Positions 38,907 to 49,723 of a stretch of 64,000 nucleotides of DNA are shown here, one piece after another (position 1 is the first letter of the stretch; every line of letters starts with the position of its first letter). The notes under the pieces are model-generated. The model had not been told where the DNA came from. It was given only the letters and a program-made list of their open reading frames with translations, and made no database searches. The position numbers and the translations under genes are program-made. Source of the DNA: Diaphorobacter caeni (GTDB lineage: Bacteria > Pseudomonadota > Gammaproteobacteria > Burkholderiales > Burkholderiaceae_C); contig NZ_JADKYZ010000010.1 of NCBI RefSeq assembly GCF_015354245.1, positions 62,001 through 126,000 of the forward strand. Direction: 5' to 3'.

Positions 38907-40445
38907 ATGCCCAATCGCTCATTGCCAGCCCGTTTCCACGCCCGTTTTCGGCCCTTTTCACTCGGGCGAGCGCGCGCCGGGCTGATCGCGGCTCTGGCCG
39001 TGCTGACTCTGGCGGCGGGTGGCGGGTACTGGTGGTACCAGAAGAAACAGGCGGCGGATGCGTCCGGCGCGACTGCCGCGACCGCTGGAGCAGCCAAACC
39101 CGGGGGCGCTGCAGGCGGCCGGGGCGGCCCGCGTGGCGCGCAGGGCGGTGCGCAGGCGCAGCCGGTGTCCGCCGGTGTGGTGGACCAGCGTGACATGCGC
39201 GTGCTGGTCAGCGCCATCGGCACCATGAGCGCACGTGCCACGGCCGTGGTGCGTGCCAAGGTGAGCGGTGAACTCGTCAAGCTGCACTTCAAGGAAGGCG
39301 ACGACGTGAAGGCCGGGCAGTTGCTCGCCGAGATCGATCCGCGCAGCTTTCAGGCGACCCTGAACCAGGTGCAGGGCACCTACCAACGCGATCAGGCGCT
39401 GCTCAAGAACGCGCAGCTCGATCTGCAGCGCTACAAGGAGCTGCAGGCACAGGATTCCATCGCCAGCCAGCAGGTCGACACCCAGGCCGCGCTGGTACGC
39501 CAGTACGAGGGCACGGTCGCGTCCGACAAGGCGCAGGTCGATGCCGCCCGGCTGCAGCTGAGCTACACCCGCGTGACCGCGCCGATCTCGGGCAGGCTCG
39601 GTCTGCGCCAGTCCGATCTTGGCAACGTGGTCAACCCATCGGACACCAACGGCCTCGTCACGATCTCGCAGATCAAGCCCATCGACGCGGTGTTCGCGCT
39701 GCCCGAGGCGCATGTGGGCACGCTGTCGCGCCGCATCGCCGAGCGGCAGGACCTGCCCGTCGAGCTGTGGGACCGAGACCAGAAGACGCTGCTCGCGAAG
39801 GGCCGCCTCAACGCGCTCGACAACACCATCGACACGACCACCGGCACCGTCAAGGCCAAGGCCGCGTTCGACAACGCGGACGCCAGACTCTTCGCCAACC
39901 AGTTCGTCAACGTGAAGCTGCAGGTGAACCTGCTCGAAAACGCGCTCACGGTGCCCGCCACGGCGGTGCAGAACAATTACGTTTACTTGGTCAAGCCCGA
40001 CAACACCGTCACCCAGCGCAAGATCACCGTTGGCGTGACCGACGGGGACCGGGTGAGCGTGCAAGGCGATCTGCAACCCGGCGATCAGGTGGTGACCGAC
40101 GGCATCGACCGGCTGCGCGAAGGTGCGCAGGTGTCCAATATCGCGGCCAACAAGGTCAATCAGGTGGATCAGGCGGTGCAGAACAACGCCGGTGCGCCGC
40201 GCATGCCGCGCAACCTGCCGCCCGAGGTGCGCGCCAAGGTGGCCAACATGACGCCAGAGGAGCGCAAGGCCTTCTTCCAGAAGATGCGCGAGGAGCGCGC
40301 CGCGCGCGGCGAGGCGGGCGGCGGCGGTGGGCCGCAGTCCGGCGCATCGCGTCCGCGTGAGCGTGCCTCCGCACCGCGCGAGGGCGCCTCAGCTCCTGCT
40401 GCCCCGTCCGCTCCGGCGGCTCCCGCGTCGGCGGCCAGCCGTTGA
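38907..40445 (+). CDS. mdtA: RND efflux periplasmic adaptor, MdtA type
   Basis: A 512-residue membrane-fusion protein. One N-terminal helix (AGLIAALAVLTLAAGGGYWW) and a Gly/Ala/Gln-rich linker lead into lipoyl, coiled-coil hairpin (about 150-215) and beta-barrel domains (KVSGELVKLHFKEGDDVKAG, TRVTAPISGRLG, ALTVPATAVQNNYVYLV). The tail from about 430 is a charged and Ala/Pro-rich extension. It links the two RND pumps encoded next to the outer-membrane channel. Confidence 0.93.
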   Translation: MPNRSLPARFHARFRPFSLGRARAGLIAALAVLTLAAGGGYWWYQKKQAADASGATAATAGAAKPGGAAGGRGGPRGAQGGAQAQPVSAGVVDQRDMRVLVSAIGTMSARATAVVRAKVSGELVKLHFKEGDDVKAGQLLAEIDPRSFQATLNQVQGTYQRDQALLKNAQLDLQRYKELQAQDSIASQQVDTQAALVRQYEGTVASDKAQVDAARLQLSYTRVTAPISGRLGLRQSDLGNVVNPSDTNGLVTISQIKPIDAVFALPEAHVGTLSRRIAERQDLPVELWDRDQKTLLAKGRLNALDNTIDTTTGTVKAKAAFDNADARLFANQFVNVKLQVNLLENALTVPATAVQNNYVYLVKPDNTVTQRKITVGVTDGDRVSVQGDLQPGDQVVTDGIDRLREGAQVSNIAANKVNQVDQAVQNNAGAPRMPRNLPPEVRAKVANMTPEERKAFFQKMREERAARGEAGGGGGPQSGASRPRERASAPREGASAPAAPSAPAAPASAASR

Positions 40446-40502
40446 TCAGGTGTTGCGCCAGCACAGGCACGCAACGCAGCAGCACCCAACCGGGCAGCCC
40501 AC

Positions 40503-43500
40503 ATGAATCTCTCGCGCCTCTTCATCCTGCGGCCCATCGCCACCACCCTGATGATGGTGGCGGTGCTGATCTCCGGCATTCTGGCGTACCGCCTGCTGCC
40601 GATTTCGTCGCTGCCGCAGGTGGACTACCCCACCATCGAGGTCACTACGCTTTACCCTGGCGCGAGCCCGGACGTGATGACCTCCAATGTCACCGCGCCG
40701 CTCGAGCGCCAGTTCGGGCAGATGCCGGGGCTCGACCAGATGTCCTCGGTGAGCTCCGGCGGTGCGTCTGTCATCAGCCTGCGCTTTTCGCTCGACATGT
40801 CGATGGACGTGGCCGAGCAGCAGGTGCAGGCGGCCATCAACGCGGGCTCGAACCTGCTGCCCAGCGACCTGCCGATGCCGCCGACCTACAGCAAGGTCAA
40901 CCCGGCGGACGCGCCGATTCTCACGCTGGCGATCACCTCGCCATCGCTGCCGGTCATCCGCGTCAACGATCTGGTCGAAAACCGCCTCGCGCCCAAGCTC
41001 TCGCAGGTGAAGGGCGTGGGGCTGGTGGCGATTGCGGGCGGGCGGCGGCCTGCCGTGCGCATCCAGGCCAATCCCACGGCGCTGGCGAGCTACGGCATGA
41101 CGCTCGACGATGTGCGCTCGGCCATCGCCGCGGCCAACGTGAAGGGCGCCAAGGGCGGTTTTGACGGCCCGTCACGCGCGTCCACCATCGACGCGAACGA
41201 CCAGCTGCAGTCCGCCGCCGAGTACCGCAATCTCATCATCGCGTTCAAGAACGGCAACCCGATCCGCCTGTCCGACGTGGCGACCACCGTGGACGAGGCC
41301 GAGAACACCCGTCTTGCCGCATGGGCGGCGAATCCCGAGCAGGGCTCGCAGGCCGGCGTGATCCTCAACATCCGCCGCCAGCCCGGCGCCAACGTGATCC
41401 AGACGGTGGACGCGATCAAGACGCTGCTGCCGCAGCTGAAGGAAACGCTGCCCGCGTCGCTCGACGTGCAGATTCTCACCGACCGGACGGTGACGATCCG
41501 CGCCTCGGTCGAGGACATGCAGGTCGAGCTGATGCTCGCGATCGGGCTGGTGGTGGCCGTGATCTTCGTGTTCCTGCGCAGCGCGTCGGCCACGCTTATC
41601 CCGAGCTTCGCGGTGCCGCTGTCGCTGGTCGGTACCTTCGGCGTGATGTACCTTGCGGGTTTCTCGATCAACAATCTCACGCTGATGGCGCTGACGATTT
41701 CGACCGGCTTCGTGGTCGACGACGCCATCGTGATGATCGAGAACATCGCGCGCTATGTGGAGAAGGGCGAGCCGCCGATGCAGGCGGCTCTGAAGGGCGC
41801 CAAGCAGATCGGCTTCACCATCATTTCGCTCACGATCTCGCTGATCGCGGTGCTGATTCCACTGCTTTTCATGGGCGATGTGGTGGGGCGTCTGTTCCAC
41901 GAGTTCGCGATCACGATGGCGGTGTCCATCCTGATCTCGGCGGTGGTCTCGCTCACGCTCACGCCCATGCTCTGCGCGCGTCTGCTGAAGCATCAGCCCG
42001 AAGAAAGCCATGGCCGCCTCTACCACGCCACAGGCCGTTTCTTCGACGGCATGATCGAGCAATACGGCCGCATGTTGAATTGGGTGCTCGACCATCGAGG
42101 CCTCACCTGGATCGTGTTTCTCGCGACGCTGGCGATCACCGCGCTGCTGTATTTCGCCGTGCCCAAGGGTTTCTTCCCCGAGCAGGACACCGGCACGATC
42201 CAGGCCACGACCGAGGCCGATCAATCCATCTCGTTCGCCGCCATGGGCGAGCGTCAGCAGGCGCTGGTCGATCAGCTGCTCAAGGACCCGGCGGTGCAGT
42301 CGATCTCGTCCTTCATCGGCGTGGACGGCACGAACACCACGCTCAACACCGGTCGCCTGCTGATCGATCTGAAGCCGCATGGCCAGCGCGATGGCGTGGC
42401 GGCCGTCGTGCGGCGTCTCTCGGACGAGTCCAACCAGGTGCCCGGCATCCGCCTGTTCGCGCAGCCGGTGCAGGACCTGACCATCGAGGACCGCCAGGCG
42501 CGCACGCAGTACCAGCTGCTGCTGTCTTCGCCCGACATGGACGTGCTGTCCGCAAGCACCAAAGAGCTCGTGACACGCATGCAGGGGCTGGACCAGCTGC
42601 TCGACGTGAGCACCGATCTGCAGAGCCAGGGCAAGCAGGCCTACGTGAAGATCGACCGCGCACAGGCCAGTCGTCTGGGCGTGACGGTGGCGGGCGTCGA
42701 CACGGCGCTCTACAACGCGTTCGGCCAGCGCCTGATCTCCACGATCTTCACCCAGTCCAACCAGTACCGCGTGGTGCTCGAGGTGGCTCCGCAGTTCAAG
42801 CTCGGGCCCGAGGCGCTGCAGTCGATCTACGTCGCATCGTCGAGCGGGCCGCCCGTGCCGCTCACCGCGATCGCCACCATCGAAGAGCGCAGCATGGCGC
42901 TGTCGGTCAACCATGTGGGGCAGCTGCCTGCGGCGACGATCTCGTTCAACACCGCGCAGGGGGTCTCGCTTGGCCATGCGGTGAAGGCCGTGCAGGACGT
43001 GATGAAGGCCATGCGCGACGAGGGCGAACTGCCGCTGTCGGTCGATGCGAATTTCCAGGGGGCGGCGCTGGCGTTCGAGGCCTCGCTGTCGAGCACGCTG
43101 CTGCTGGTGCTTGCGGCCATCGTCACCATGTACATCGTGCTCGGCGTGCTGTACGAGAGCACCATCCATCCGGTGACGATTCTCTCGACGCTGCCATCGG
43201 CGGCGGTGGGCGCGCTGCTCGCGTTGCTGCTGTTCGGGCTCGACCTCGACATCATCGCCATCATCGGCATCGTGCTGCTGATCGGCATCGTCAAGAAGAA
43301 CGCGATCATGATGATCGACTTCGCGCTGGAGGCGCAGCGCGACGAGGGCCGCAATGCGCACGACGCGATCTTTCAGGCGTGCATGCTGCGCTTTCGTCCG
43401 ATCCTGATGACCACGCTGGCGGCACTGCTCGGCGCGCTGCCTCTGATGCTCGGCACCGGCGTGGGCAGCGAGCTGCGCCATCCGCTGGGCGTCACGCTCG

Positions 43501-43670
43501 TCGGCGGCCTGATCGTCAGCCAGTTGCTCACGCTGTTCACCACGCCGGTGATCTACCTGACGTTTGAAGGCTGGGTCGAGCGGTGGCGCGTCAAGCGTGG
43601 CCTGCCGCCGGTGAAGCTCAGCCATCCGGAGCAGGAGGAGGAAGAACGTCGCCTCGGAGAAGCGCCATGA
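40503..43670 (+). CDS. mdtB: RND efflux pump subunit, MdtB type
   Basis: A 1055-residue inner-membrane RND transporter with 12 helices and two large periplasmic loops. It starts [18 protein letters not shown]; helix segments include [17 protein letters not shown] with the paired acidic residues of proton relay and [21 protein letters not shown]. In MdtBC pumps two different RND subunits assemble as a heterotrimer. The stop overlaps the mdtC start as ATGA. Confidence 0.95.
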   Translation: MNLSRLFILRPIATTLMMVAVLISGILAYRLLPISSLPQVDYPTIEVTTLYPGASPDVMTSNVTAPLERQFGQMPGLDQMSSVSSGGASVISLRFSLDMSMDVAEQQVQAAINAGSNLLPSDLPMPPTYSKVNPADAPILTLAITSPSLPVIRVNDLVENRLAPKLSQVKGVGLVAIAGGRRPAVRIQANPTALASYGMTLDDVRSAIAAANVKGAKGGFDGPSRASTIDANDQLQSAAEYRNLIIAFKNGNPIRLSDVATTVDEAENTRLAAWAANPEQGSQAGVILNIRRQPGANVIQTVDAIKTLLPQLKETLPASLDVQILTDRTVTIRASVEDMQVELMLAIGLVVAVIFVFLRSASATLIPSFAVPLSLVGTFGVMYLAGFSINNLTLMALTISTGFVVDDAIVMIENIARYVEKGEPPMQAALKGAKQIGFTIISLTISLIAVLIPLLFMGDVVGRLFHEFAITMAVSILISAVVSLTLTPMLCARLLKHQPEESHGRLYHATGRFFDGMIEQYGRMLNWVLDHRGLTWIVFLATLAITALLYFAVPKGFFPEQDTGTIQATTEADQSISFAAMGERQQALVDQLLKDPAVQSISSFIGVDGTNTTLNTGRLLIDLKPHGQRDGVAAVVRRLSDESNQVPGIRLFAQPVQDLTIEDRQARTQYQLLLSSPDMDVLSASTKELVTRMQGLDQLLDVSTDLQSQGKQAYVKIDRAQASRLGVTVAGVDTALYNAFGQRLISTIFTQSNQYRVVLEVAPQFKLGPEALQSIYVASSSGPPVPLTAIATIEERSMALSVNHVGQLPAATISFNTAQGVSLGHAVKAVQDVMKAMRDEGELPLSVDANFQGAALAFEASLSSTLLLVLAAIVTMYIVLGVLYESTIHPVTILSTLPSAAVGALLALLLFGLDLDIIAIIGIVLLIGIVKKNAIMMIDFALEAQRDEGRNAHDAIFQACMLRFRPILMTTLAALLGALPLMLGTGVGSELRHPLGVTLVGGLIVSQLLTLFTTPVIYLTFEGWVERWRVKRGLPPVKLSHPEQEEEERRLGEAP

Positions 43671-46600
43671 AGAACTGGTCCGGCTTGTCGGCGCCGTTCA
43701 TCTTCAGGCCCATCGCCACGATGCTGCTGACGATCGGCCTCGCGCTCGCGGGCGGGATTTCGTATTTCCTGTTGCCGGTGGCGCCGCTGCCGCAGGTGGA
43801 CTATCCGACGATCTCGGTCACCGCGAGCCTGCCCGGCGCGTCGCCCGACACCATGGCCGCAACCGTCGCCACGCCGCTGGAGAGGGCGCTCGGCGCGATT
43901 GCCGGCGTCAACGAGATGACGTCGAACTCCAGCCTCGGAAACACGCGCATCACGCTGCAGTTCGATCTGACGCGCACAGTGGACAGCGCCGCGCGCGACG
44001 TGCAGGCGGCGATCAATGCGTCGCGCATGCTGCTGCCGTCGGGCATGCCGGGCAATCCGACCTATCGCAAGGTGAATCCTGCGGACGCGCCGATTCTGAT
44101 GATCGCGCTGACGTCCGACTCGCTCACGCGCGGCCAGATGTATGACGCGGCCTCGACCGTGCTCGCGCAGAAGCTCTCGCAGGTCGAGGGCGTGGGGCAG
44201 GCGTCGATCCAGGGCGGCGCGCTGCCCGCCGTGCGGGTGGAGCTGGATCCGGTGCGCCTGGCATCCAACGGCGTGTCGCTCGAGCAGGTGCGCACGGCCA
44301 TCTCGAACACCAATGCCAACCGGCCGCTGGGGGCGGTCGAGCGCGAAGACCACTACTGGCAGGTGGCCACCAACGATCAGGCGCGCGTGGCGGCGGACTA
44401 TGCGCCGCTGGTGCTCAAGTGGTCGGCGGGCAATGCGATTCGACTGTCCGATGTGGCCGACGTGACAGACTCGGTGCAGGACGTGCGCAACTACGGCGTG
44501 ATGAACGGAAAGCCCGCGATTCTGCTGCAGGTGTTCAAGCAGCCGGACTCCAACATTCTCGAGGCCGTGAACCGCGTGCGCGCGCTGCTGCCGCAGCTCA
44601 AGGCGTCCATCCCGGCGGCCATCGATCTGACCATCGTCTCCGACCGCACGCCCACGCTGCGCGCGTCGGTGGTGGAGGTGGAGCGCTCGCTGATCATCTC
44701 GATTGCGCTGGTAATTCTGGTGGTGTTCCTGTTCCTGCGCAAATGGCGCGCGACGGTGATTCCGGCCGTGGCCGTGCCGGTGTCGCTCACCGGCACGTTC
44801 GGCGTGATGTACCTGTGTGGCTACACGCTCGACAATCTCTCGCTGATGGCGCTCACGGTGGCCACGGGCTTCGTGGTCGACGATGCCATCGTGGTGGTAG
44901 AGAACGTCATGCGCCACATGGAGCGTGGCAAGTCCGCCGTGCGCGCGGCGCTCGACGGAGCGCGCGAGATCGGCTTCACCGTGGTCTCGATGAGCATCTC
45001 ACTGATCGCGGTGTTCGTGCCCATCATGTTCATGGGCGGCATCGTCGGGCGGTTCTTTCGCGAGTTCGCGGTGGTGATGTCGGCGGCGATTCTGGTGTCC
45101 ATGCTGGTGTCGCTCACCACTACACCGATGATGTGCGCGGCGCTGCTGCGCGGCCCGGAGGATGAAGGCGACAAGAAGGCGAAGCCGCGTGGCCCCGTGA
45201 TGCGCGCATGGGAGCGTTTTTCCGCTGCGATCGGTCGTCTGGAAGCGGGCTCGATGCGCGTCTACCGCAGGACGTTGGCGTGGTGCCTGCGCCACCAGCC
45301 GCTGGTGATTCTGGTGCTGCTTGGCGTGATCGCGCTGAACGTGCAGCTCTACCGCGTGATCGAGAAGGGCTTCATCCCCGACCAGGACACGGGCCGCGTG
45401 ATGGGCTTCATCCGCGCGGACCAGGCGACGTCCTTTCAGGCGATGGAGCGGCGCATCAAGCGCTTTCTCGACATCGTCCAGCAGGACCCGGCAGTGGAAT
45501 ACGTGACCGGTTTCACCGGCGGCGGCCAGCGCAATTCGGCCAGCATGTTCATGTCGCTCAAGCCGATGGCCGAGCGCAAGGTGTCGAGCGACGAGGTGAT
45601 CACCCGGCTGCGGGAAAAGCTCAAGGACGAGCCCGGCGCGCGGCTCTTCATGTTCAAGCAGACCGACATCCGCATCGGCGGACGGCAAAGCGCTGGCTCG
45701 TACGAGTACACGCTGCAGGCCGACGACATCGCCGACCTGCGCACCTGGGAGCCGCGCATCCGACAGGTGCTCTCAACGCTGCCTGAGTTGGAAGACGTGA
45801 ACAGCGACGTGCAGGACTACGGCATGCAGACCACGCTGGTGGTGGACCGCGACGCGGCGTCGAGGCTCGGTCTGACCATGTCGCAGATCGACGCGACGCT
45901 CAACGATGCCTTCGGCCAGCGGCAGGTCGGCGTGATCTACAACCCGCTCAACCAATACCGCGTGGTGATGGAGGCCGCGCCGCGCTATCTGCAGAGCCCG
46001 GAGACGCTGCGTGGCTTCTTCTTCGTCAACAACGTCGGCGAGCAGGTGCCGCTCACCTCGTTCGCGAAGATCACGACGACCAACACGCCGCTGTCGGTCA
46101 GCCATCAGGGCGGCACGCCCGCGAGCACAGTGAGCTACAGCCTTGCGCAGGGCGTGTCGCTCTCGCAGGCCAACGACGCGATCCGCCAGGCCGTGGCCGA
46201 GCTCGGCGTGCCGGTGTCGGTGCGCGGCAGTTTCAGCGGCACGGCGGGCGCGTTCCAGCAGGCGCTGGCCGGTCAGCCGCTGCTGATTCTGGCGGCCATC
46301 ATCACCATCTATCTGGTGCTCGGCATCCTGTACGAAAACCTCGTGCATCCGCTCACCATTCTCTCCACGCTGCCGTCGGCAGGCGTGGGCGCGCTGCTGG
46401 CGCTGATGCTGTTCAAGACGGAGTTCTCGCTGATCGCCTTCATCGGCGTGATCCTGCTGATCGGGCTGGTCAAGAAAAACGCGATCATGATGATCGACTT
46501 TGCGCTCGAGCGCGAAAAGGGCGGTCACGCCACGCCCGCTCAGGCCATCTACCGTGCGTGTGACCTGCGCCTGCGCCCCATCCTCATGACCAGCATGGCG

Positions 46601-46852
46601 GCGATCTTCGGCGCGCTGCCGCTGATGCTGGGACGCGGCGACGGCGCGGAGCTGCGCCAGCCGCTCGGCATCGCCATCGTGGGTGGCCTGCTCGTGAGCC
46701 AGCTGCTCACGCTCTACACCACGCCGGTCGTCTACGTTCTGCTTGAACGTGTGCGCTATCGCGTGGTGAATGGTTGGGCGCATCGTCCCGCCTGGCTGCG
46801 TTCGTCAGCACCAGCGCCTGCCACATCGCCAGCGATTCAAACGGGGAAATGA
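43667..46852 (+). CDS. mdtC: RND efflux pump subunit, MdtC type
   Basis: A 1061-residue RND transporter similar in layout to MdtB and its likely partner: [38 protein letters not shown] and [20 protein letters not shown] are visible. Start and stop both overlap neighbours by ATGA, so the operon is tightly coupled. Substrates of the E. coli relative include bile salts and novobiocin; the substrate here is unknown. Confidence 0.95.
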   Translation: MKNWSGLSAPFIFRPIATMLLTIGLALAGGISYFLLPVAPLPQVDYPTISVTASLPGASPDTMAATVATPLERALGAIAGVNEMTSNSSLGNTRITLQFDLTRTVDSAARDVQAAINASRMLLPSGMPGNPTYRKVNPADAPILMIALTSDSLTRGQMYDAASTVLAQKLSQVEGVGQASIQGGALPAVRVELDPVRLASNGVSLEQVRTAISNTNANRPLGAVEREDHYWQVATNDQARVAADYAPLVLKWSAGNAIRLSDVADVTDSVQDVRNYGVMNGKPAILLQVFKQPDSNILEAVNRVRALLPQLKASIPAAIDLTIVSDRTPTLRASVVEVERSLIISIALVILVVFLFLRKWRATVIPAVAVPVSLTGTFGVMYLCGYTLDNLSLMALTVATGFVVDDAIVVVENVMRHMERGKSAVRAALDGAREIGFTVVSMSISLIAVFVPIMFMGGIVGRFFREFAVVMSAAILVSMLVSLTTTPMMCAALLRGPEDEGDKKAKPRGPVMRAWERFSAAIGRLEAGSMRVYRRTLAWCLRHQPLVILVLLGVIALNVQLYRVIEKGFIPDQDTGRVMGFIRADQATSFQAMERRIKRFLDIVQQDPAVEYVTGFTGGGQRNSASMFMSLKPMAERKVSSDEVITRLREKLKDEPGARLFMFKQTDIRIGGRQSAGSYEYTLQADDIADLRTWEPRIRQVLSTLPELEDVNSDVQDYGMQTTLVVDRDAASRLGLTMSQIDATLNDAFGQRQVGVIYNPLNQYRVVMEAAPRYLQSPETLRGFFFVNNVGEQVPLTSFAKITTTNTPLSVSHQGGTPASTVSYSLAQGVSLSQANDAIRQAVAELGVPVSVRGSFSGTAGAFQQALAGQPLLILAAIITIYLVLGILYENLVHPLTILSTLPSAGVGALLALMLFKTEFSLIAFIGVILLIGLVKKNAIMMIDFALEREKGGHATPAQAIYRACDLRLRPILMTSMAAIFGALPLMLGRGDGAELRQPLGIAIVGGLLVSQLLTLYTTPVVYVLLERVRYRVVNGWAHRPAWLRSSAPAPATSPAIQTGK

Positions 46853-48339
46853 CCGTGACGCAACACCATCGAAAAAGAATGACCAGACCGTTTGCATGGA
46901 GCCTGCTGAGTGCCGCTTTGCTGCTTGCGGCCTGTTCCACTCAGGAACCCTACCAGCGCCCGTCGCTCGACGTGCCCGATCAGTTCAAAGAGGCGGCGAG
47001 GCTGAGCGCGGAGTCCGGCCTGTGGCAGCCCGCCCGCACTGGGGCGGAGGGCGCTGTGACCGCCGTGCCGAAGCACTGGTGGACGCTCTACGGCGATGCC
47101 ACGCTCAACCAGTTGCAGGATGACGCACAGGCGGGAAGCCAGACGCTCGCGCAGGCGGCGGCGCGCGTGCGCTCGGCCAAGGCATCGGTCGCGAGCAGCC
47201 GCTCGTCGCTGTTTCCGACCTTGGGCACGAGCGGCAGCGGAACGCGTTCGAAATCGGCGGGTGGCAACTACACGGATTCGACTACGGGCGAGACCGTGGC
47301 GCGCAGCGGCACCATCGCCAACAGCTACTCGCTGGGACTGAATGCGAGCTGGGAGCTGGACCTCTGGGGGCGCGTGGCGGGGCAGGTGAGCGCCAGCGAA
47401 GCGAGTGCACAGGCCAGTGAATACGACCTCGCGGCGGCGCGGCTGTCGCTTGAAGCTTCGGTGGCGCAGACCTATTTCTCGTTGCGCGCAGCCGAGGCTT
47501 CGCAACGCCTGCTCAGGCAGACACTGGAGGCTTACGAGCAAAGCTGGCAGCTGACGAAGAATCGCTACCAATCCGGAGTTGCATCCTCGGCCGACGTAGC
47601 GCAGGCCGAGTCGCAATACAAGAGCACCGAGGCGCAGCTCATCGAATCCGAATCCACGCGCGCGCAATACGAGCATGCACTGGCCGCGTTGCTTGGCAAG
47701 GCGCCTGCCAACTTCAGTCTGCCGGAGACTGCAGAGCTGCCCGCGCCCCCTGCCGTGCCTTCCGTTCTGGCCTCGCAATTGCTGGAGAGGCGTCCTGACA
47801 TCGCTGCCGCCGAGCGCAGCGTGGCGGCGGCGAATGCCCAGATCGGCGTGGCACGCGCGGCGTATTTCCCGTCACTGACCCTGTCGGCGAGTACCGGGTA
47901 TCGCGCGTCCGAGCTCTCCAATCTGCTCAGCGCTCCGAATCTTTTCTGGTCGCTGGGGCCGGCGCTGGCCTTGTCGCTGTTCGATGGCGGAGCGCGCAGC
48001 GCGGCGGTCGAATCGGCGCGCGCACAGCTCGATCTGACATCGGCCACCTATCGCCAGACGGTGATCACCGCGTTGCAGGAAGTGGAGGACAACCTCGTCG
48101 TCGCCGACGCGCTCGCGCGTGAGCTGACGGTGCAGGCGGAAGCGGCCGCCGCTGCGCGCAAGTCGCTGACCGTGGCCAACAACCAATACAAGGCAGGCAT
48201 CGTCGCCTACTTGAATGTGCTGTCAGCGCAGACGACGGTGCTCAGCGCCGAGCGCAGCCTGATCGACCTGCGCAATCGCCGTTTGGTGGCGGTGAACACC
48301 TTGCTCAAGAACGTCGCCGGGAGCTGGGACGCGCGCTGA
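46849..48339 (+). CDS. NodT/OprM-type outer-membrane efflux lipoprotein
   Basis: A 496-residue TolC-like channel. A signal with lipobox LLAAC is followed by [17 protein letters not shown] and [13 protein letters not shown], typical of the NodT branch, then alternating coiled-coil and barrel segments. It provides the outer-membrane exit for the upstream RND pumps. ATG at 46849 overlaps the mdtC stop and follows GGGGAA. Confidence 0.93.
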   Translation: MTVTQHHRKRMTRPFAWSLLSAALLLAACSTQEPYQRPSLDVPDQFKEAARLSAESGLWQPARTGAEGAVTAVPKHWWTLYGDATLNQLQDDAQAGSQTLAQAAARVRSAKASVASSRSSLFPTLGTSGSGTRSKSAGGNYTDSTTGETVARSGTIANSYSLGLNASWELDLWGRVAGQVSASEASAQASEYDLAAARLSLEASVAQTYFSLRAAEASQRLLRQTLEAYEQSWQLTKNRYQSGVASSADVAQAESQYKSTEAQLIESESTRAQYEHALAALLGKAPANFSLPETAELPAPPAVPSVLASQLLERRPDIAAAERSVAAANAQIGVARAAYFPSLTLSASTGYRASELSNLLSAPNLFWSLGPALALSLFDGGARSAAVESARAQLDLTSATYRQTVITALQEVEDNLVVADALARELTVQAEAAAAARKSLTVANNQYKAGIVAYLNVLSAQTTVLSAERSLIDLRNRRLVAVNTLLKNVAGSWDAR

Positions 48340-48365
48340 CGCGATGGTGGTCGGGCGCATGGGGA

Positions 48366-48740
48366 TCAGTCGCCTTCCAGATCGAACTGCTCGCGCAAGG
48401 CATCGGCAAACGCGGCATTGCCCGTCAGCGTGAGTGTGATGGTGGTGTGGCCGGAAGCCGCTTCTGCCATTTGCAGGGATTTGGTGGCCTCGTCGAATCG
48501 CGCAGCGATGGGCGCTCCCGAATCATCCTGTGCGCTCAGATCGACATCCCAGTCGTTGCCTTCCTCCAGTGCGCCACAGCGCTGGGGAAAGGTGCGATGC
48601 GCCCATCGCAGCACGGCCTGCACTTCGGCGAGCAACGCGTCACGGCGCGCGGCGGGCGCGCTCGCCATGGCGTCCCAGGTGCCGTTGCCGTCCTCATCTT
48701 CGCTGTAGTCAAAAATCAGATAGTCAAGAACTTGTGGCAC
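48366..48740 (-). CDS. Hypothetical acidic protein
   Basis: About 124 residues if translation starts at the GTG at 48740 (VPQVLDYLIFDYSEDEDG); longer in-frame sequence to 48818 would run into the promoter of the divergent gene. It is rich in acidic and Ala residues with no membrane segment. A product of this kind is plausible as a small cytosolic protein, but no family is recognised. It converges with the efflux operon. Confidence 0.6.
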   Translation of the reverse strand: MPQVLDYLIFDYSEDEDGNGTWDAMASAPAARRDALLAEVQAVLRWAHRTFPQRCGALEEGNDWDVDLSAQDDSGAPIAARFDEATKSLQMAEAASGHTTITLTLTGNAAFADALREQFDLEGD

Positions 48741-48820
48741 GTTGCGGTCCGCGTGATGGAGAATCGGAGCCGCATTGTCGCCGGAACATCGAACCACAGC
48801 ACAGAGAGACGGAAACATCC

Positions 48821-49435
48821 ATGTCGCACGCAGATTCCAAGCCCATCATCGCAGTCGAAGATCTGCACTTTGGATTCCCCTCGGGCCCCGAACTCGTCTG
48901 TCAGGACCATGCATGGGGCGCCGGCCTGCATTTGATTCAAGGCGATGAGGGCGTCGGAAAAACCGCCTTGCTGTGCACTTTGGCGGGCGATGTGCGCCCC
49001 ATTGCGGGACGAGTGCTTGGCAATGCGCGGGATGTGTTCTGGCAGCATCCGCGCGCGGAGCTGAACGAGGCGGAGCGGCAGATGACATGCAGCGATTGGG
49101 TCGCTCAGCGAGCGAAGCCGTTCGCGCATTGGAGTGCTGCTGATTTTGACCGCCATGCAGCAGGCTTTGGGCTAAGCGAGCACATGCACAAGCCGTTGCT
49201 GGCGCTCTCCACGGGTTCGCTGCGCAAGCTGTGGATGGCCACGGCGTGGGCCAGCGGCGCTGCGCTTGTCTTGATCGACGAGCCACTGGCAGCGCTCGAC
49301 AAAGGTTCGATGCGATATGTGGAGACCACGCTCAACGAATTCGGTTTGCTGCGTCAACACGCGCGCTGCGTGATCGTCACGCATTGGGACGCCATGCAGC
49401 ATGTGGACTGGGACGACGTGTTCACGCTCGGATGA
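48821..49435 (+). CDS. Single-domain ABC ATPase without a permease partner
   Basis: A 204-residue ATP-binding protein with a Walker A variant GDEGVGKTALL, a signature-like LSTGSLRKLWMATAW, Walker B ALVLIDEPLAALD and the switch IVTHWD. It is short and most like CcmA-type ATPases. No membrane partner lies within several genes, so its role is unclear. AGAGACGG precedes the ATG. Confidence 0.8.
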   Translation: MSHADSKPIIAVEDLHFGFPSGPELVCQDHAWGAGLHLIQGDEGVGKTALLCTLAGDVRPIAGRVLGNARDVFWQHPRAELNEAERQMTCSDWVAQRAKPFAHWSAADFDRHAAGFGLSEHMHKPLLALSTGSLRKLWMATAWASGAALVLIDEPLAALDKGSMRYVETTLNEFGLLRQHARCVIVTHWDAMQHVDWDDVFTLG

Positions 49436-49462
49436 GTCGCGATGGGTGCTGTGGACACGCTT

Positions 49463-49696
49463 TTACGTTTCCCAGAACGCCTCGATCAACTCCCCGTCCG
49501 CGCTCTCGAGCCACCATTCGATGACGACGCTGCGTGGGCCGACACCCACAATCCCAAGCAGTCCTTTCGGAGCCGACAGGCGCGGGCATCGCCACAGTGA
49601 ATCGCCCGGTTGCATCATCGCCAGCACACGTGCTCGGATGGCGGGAGGAACAGCGGGGTCATGCACGTCCAGCAGGGTGTCTTCGGCGTCGTTCAT
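49463..49696 (-). CDS. Small hypothetical protein downstream of mutS
   Basis: A 77-residue protein (MNDAEDTLLDVHDPAVPPAI) with a hydrophobic beta-rich middle and an acidic C-terminus (ELIEAFWET). It lies 27 bases downstream of mutS on the same strand and could be co-transcribed. No family is recognised. Confidence 0.55.
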   Translation of the reverse strand: MNDAEDTLLDVHDPAVPPAIRARVLAMMQPGDSLWRCPRLSAPKGLLGIVGVGPRSVVIEWWLESADGELIEAFWET

Positions 49697-49719
49697 GTGC
49701 GCATGTTATGTGCGCACAT
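49695..49719. repeat. Perfect inverted repeat between mutS and the small gene
   Basis: Arms ATGTGCGCA and TGCGCACAT separated by seven bases, in the 27-base gap after the mutS stop. It overlaps the first codon of the downstream small gene, so it could form a hairpin affecting its translation, or act as a protein site. Confidence 0.6.
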
Positions 49720-49723
49720 CCGA

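Noticed and set aside
41172..43625. 817-residue minus-strand frame over mdtB
   Set aside because: Arg/His/Gln-rich shadow of a conserved RND pump gene.
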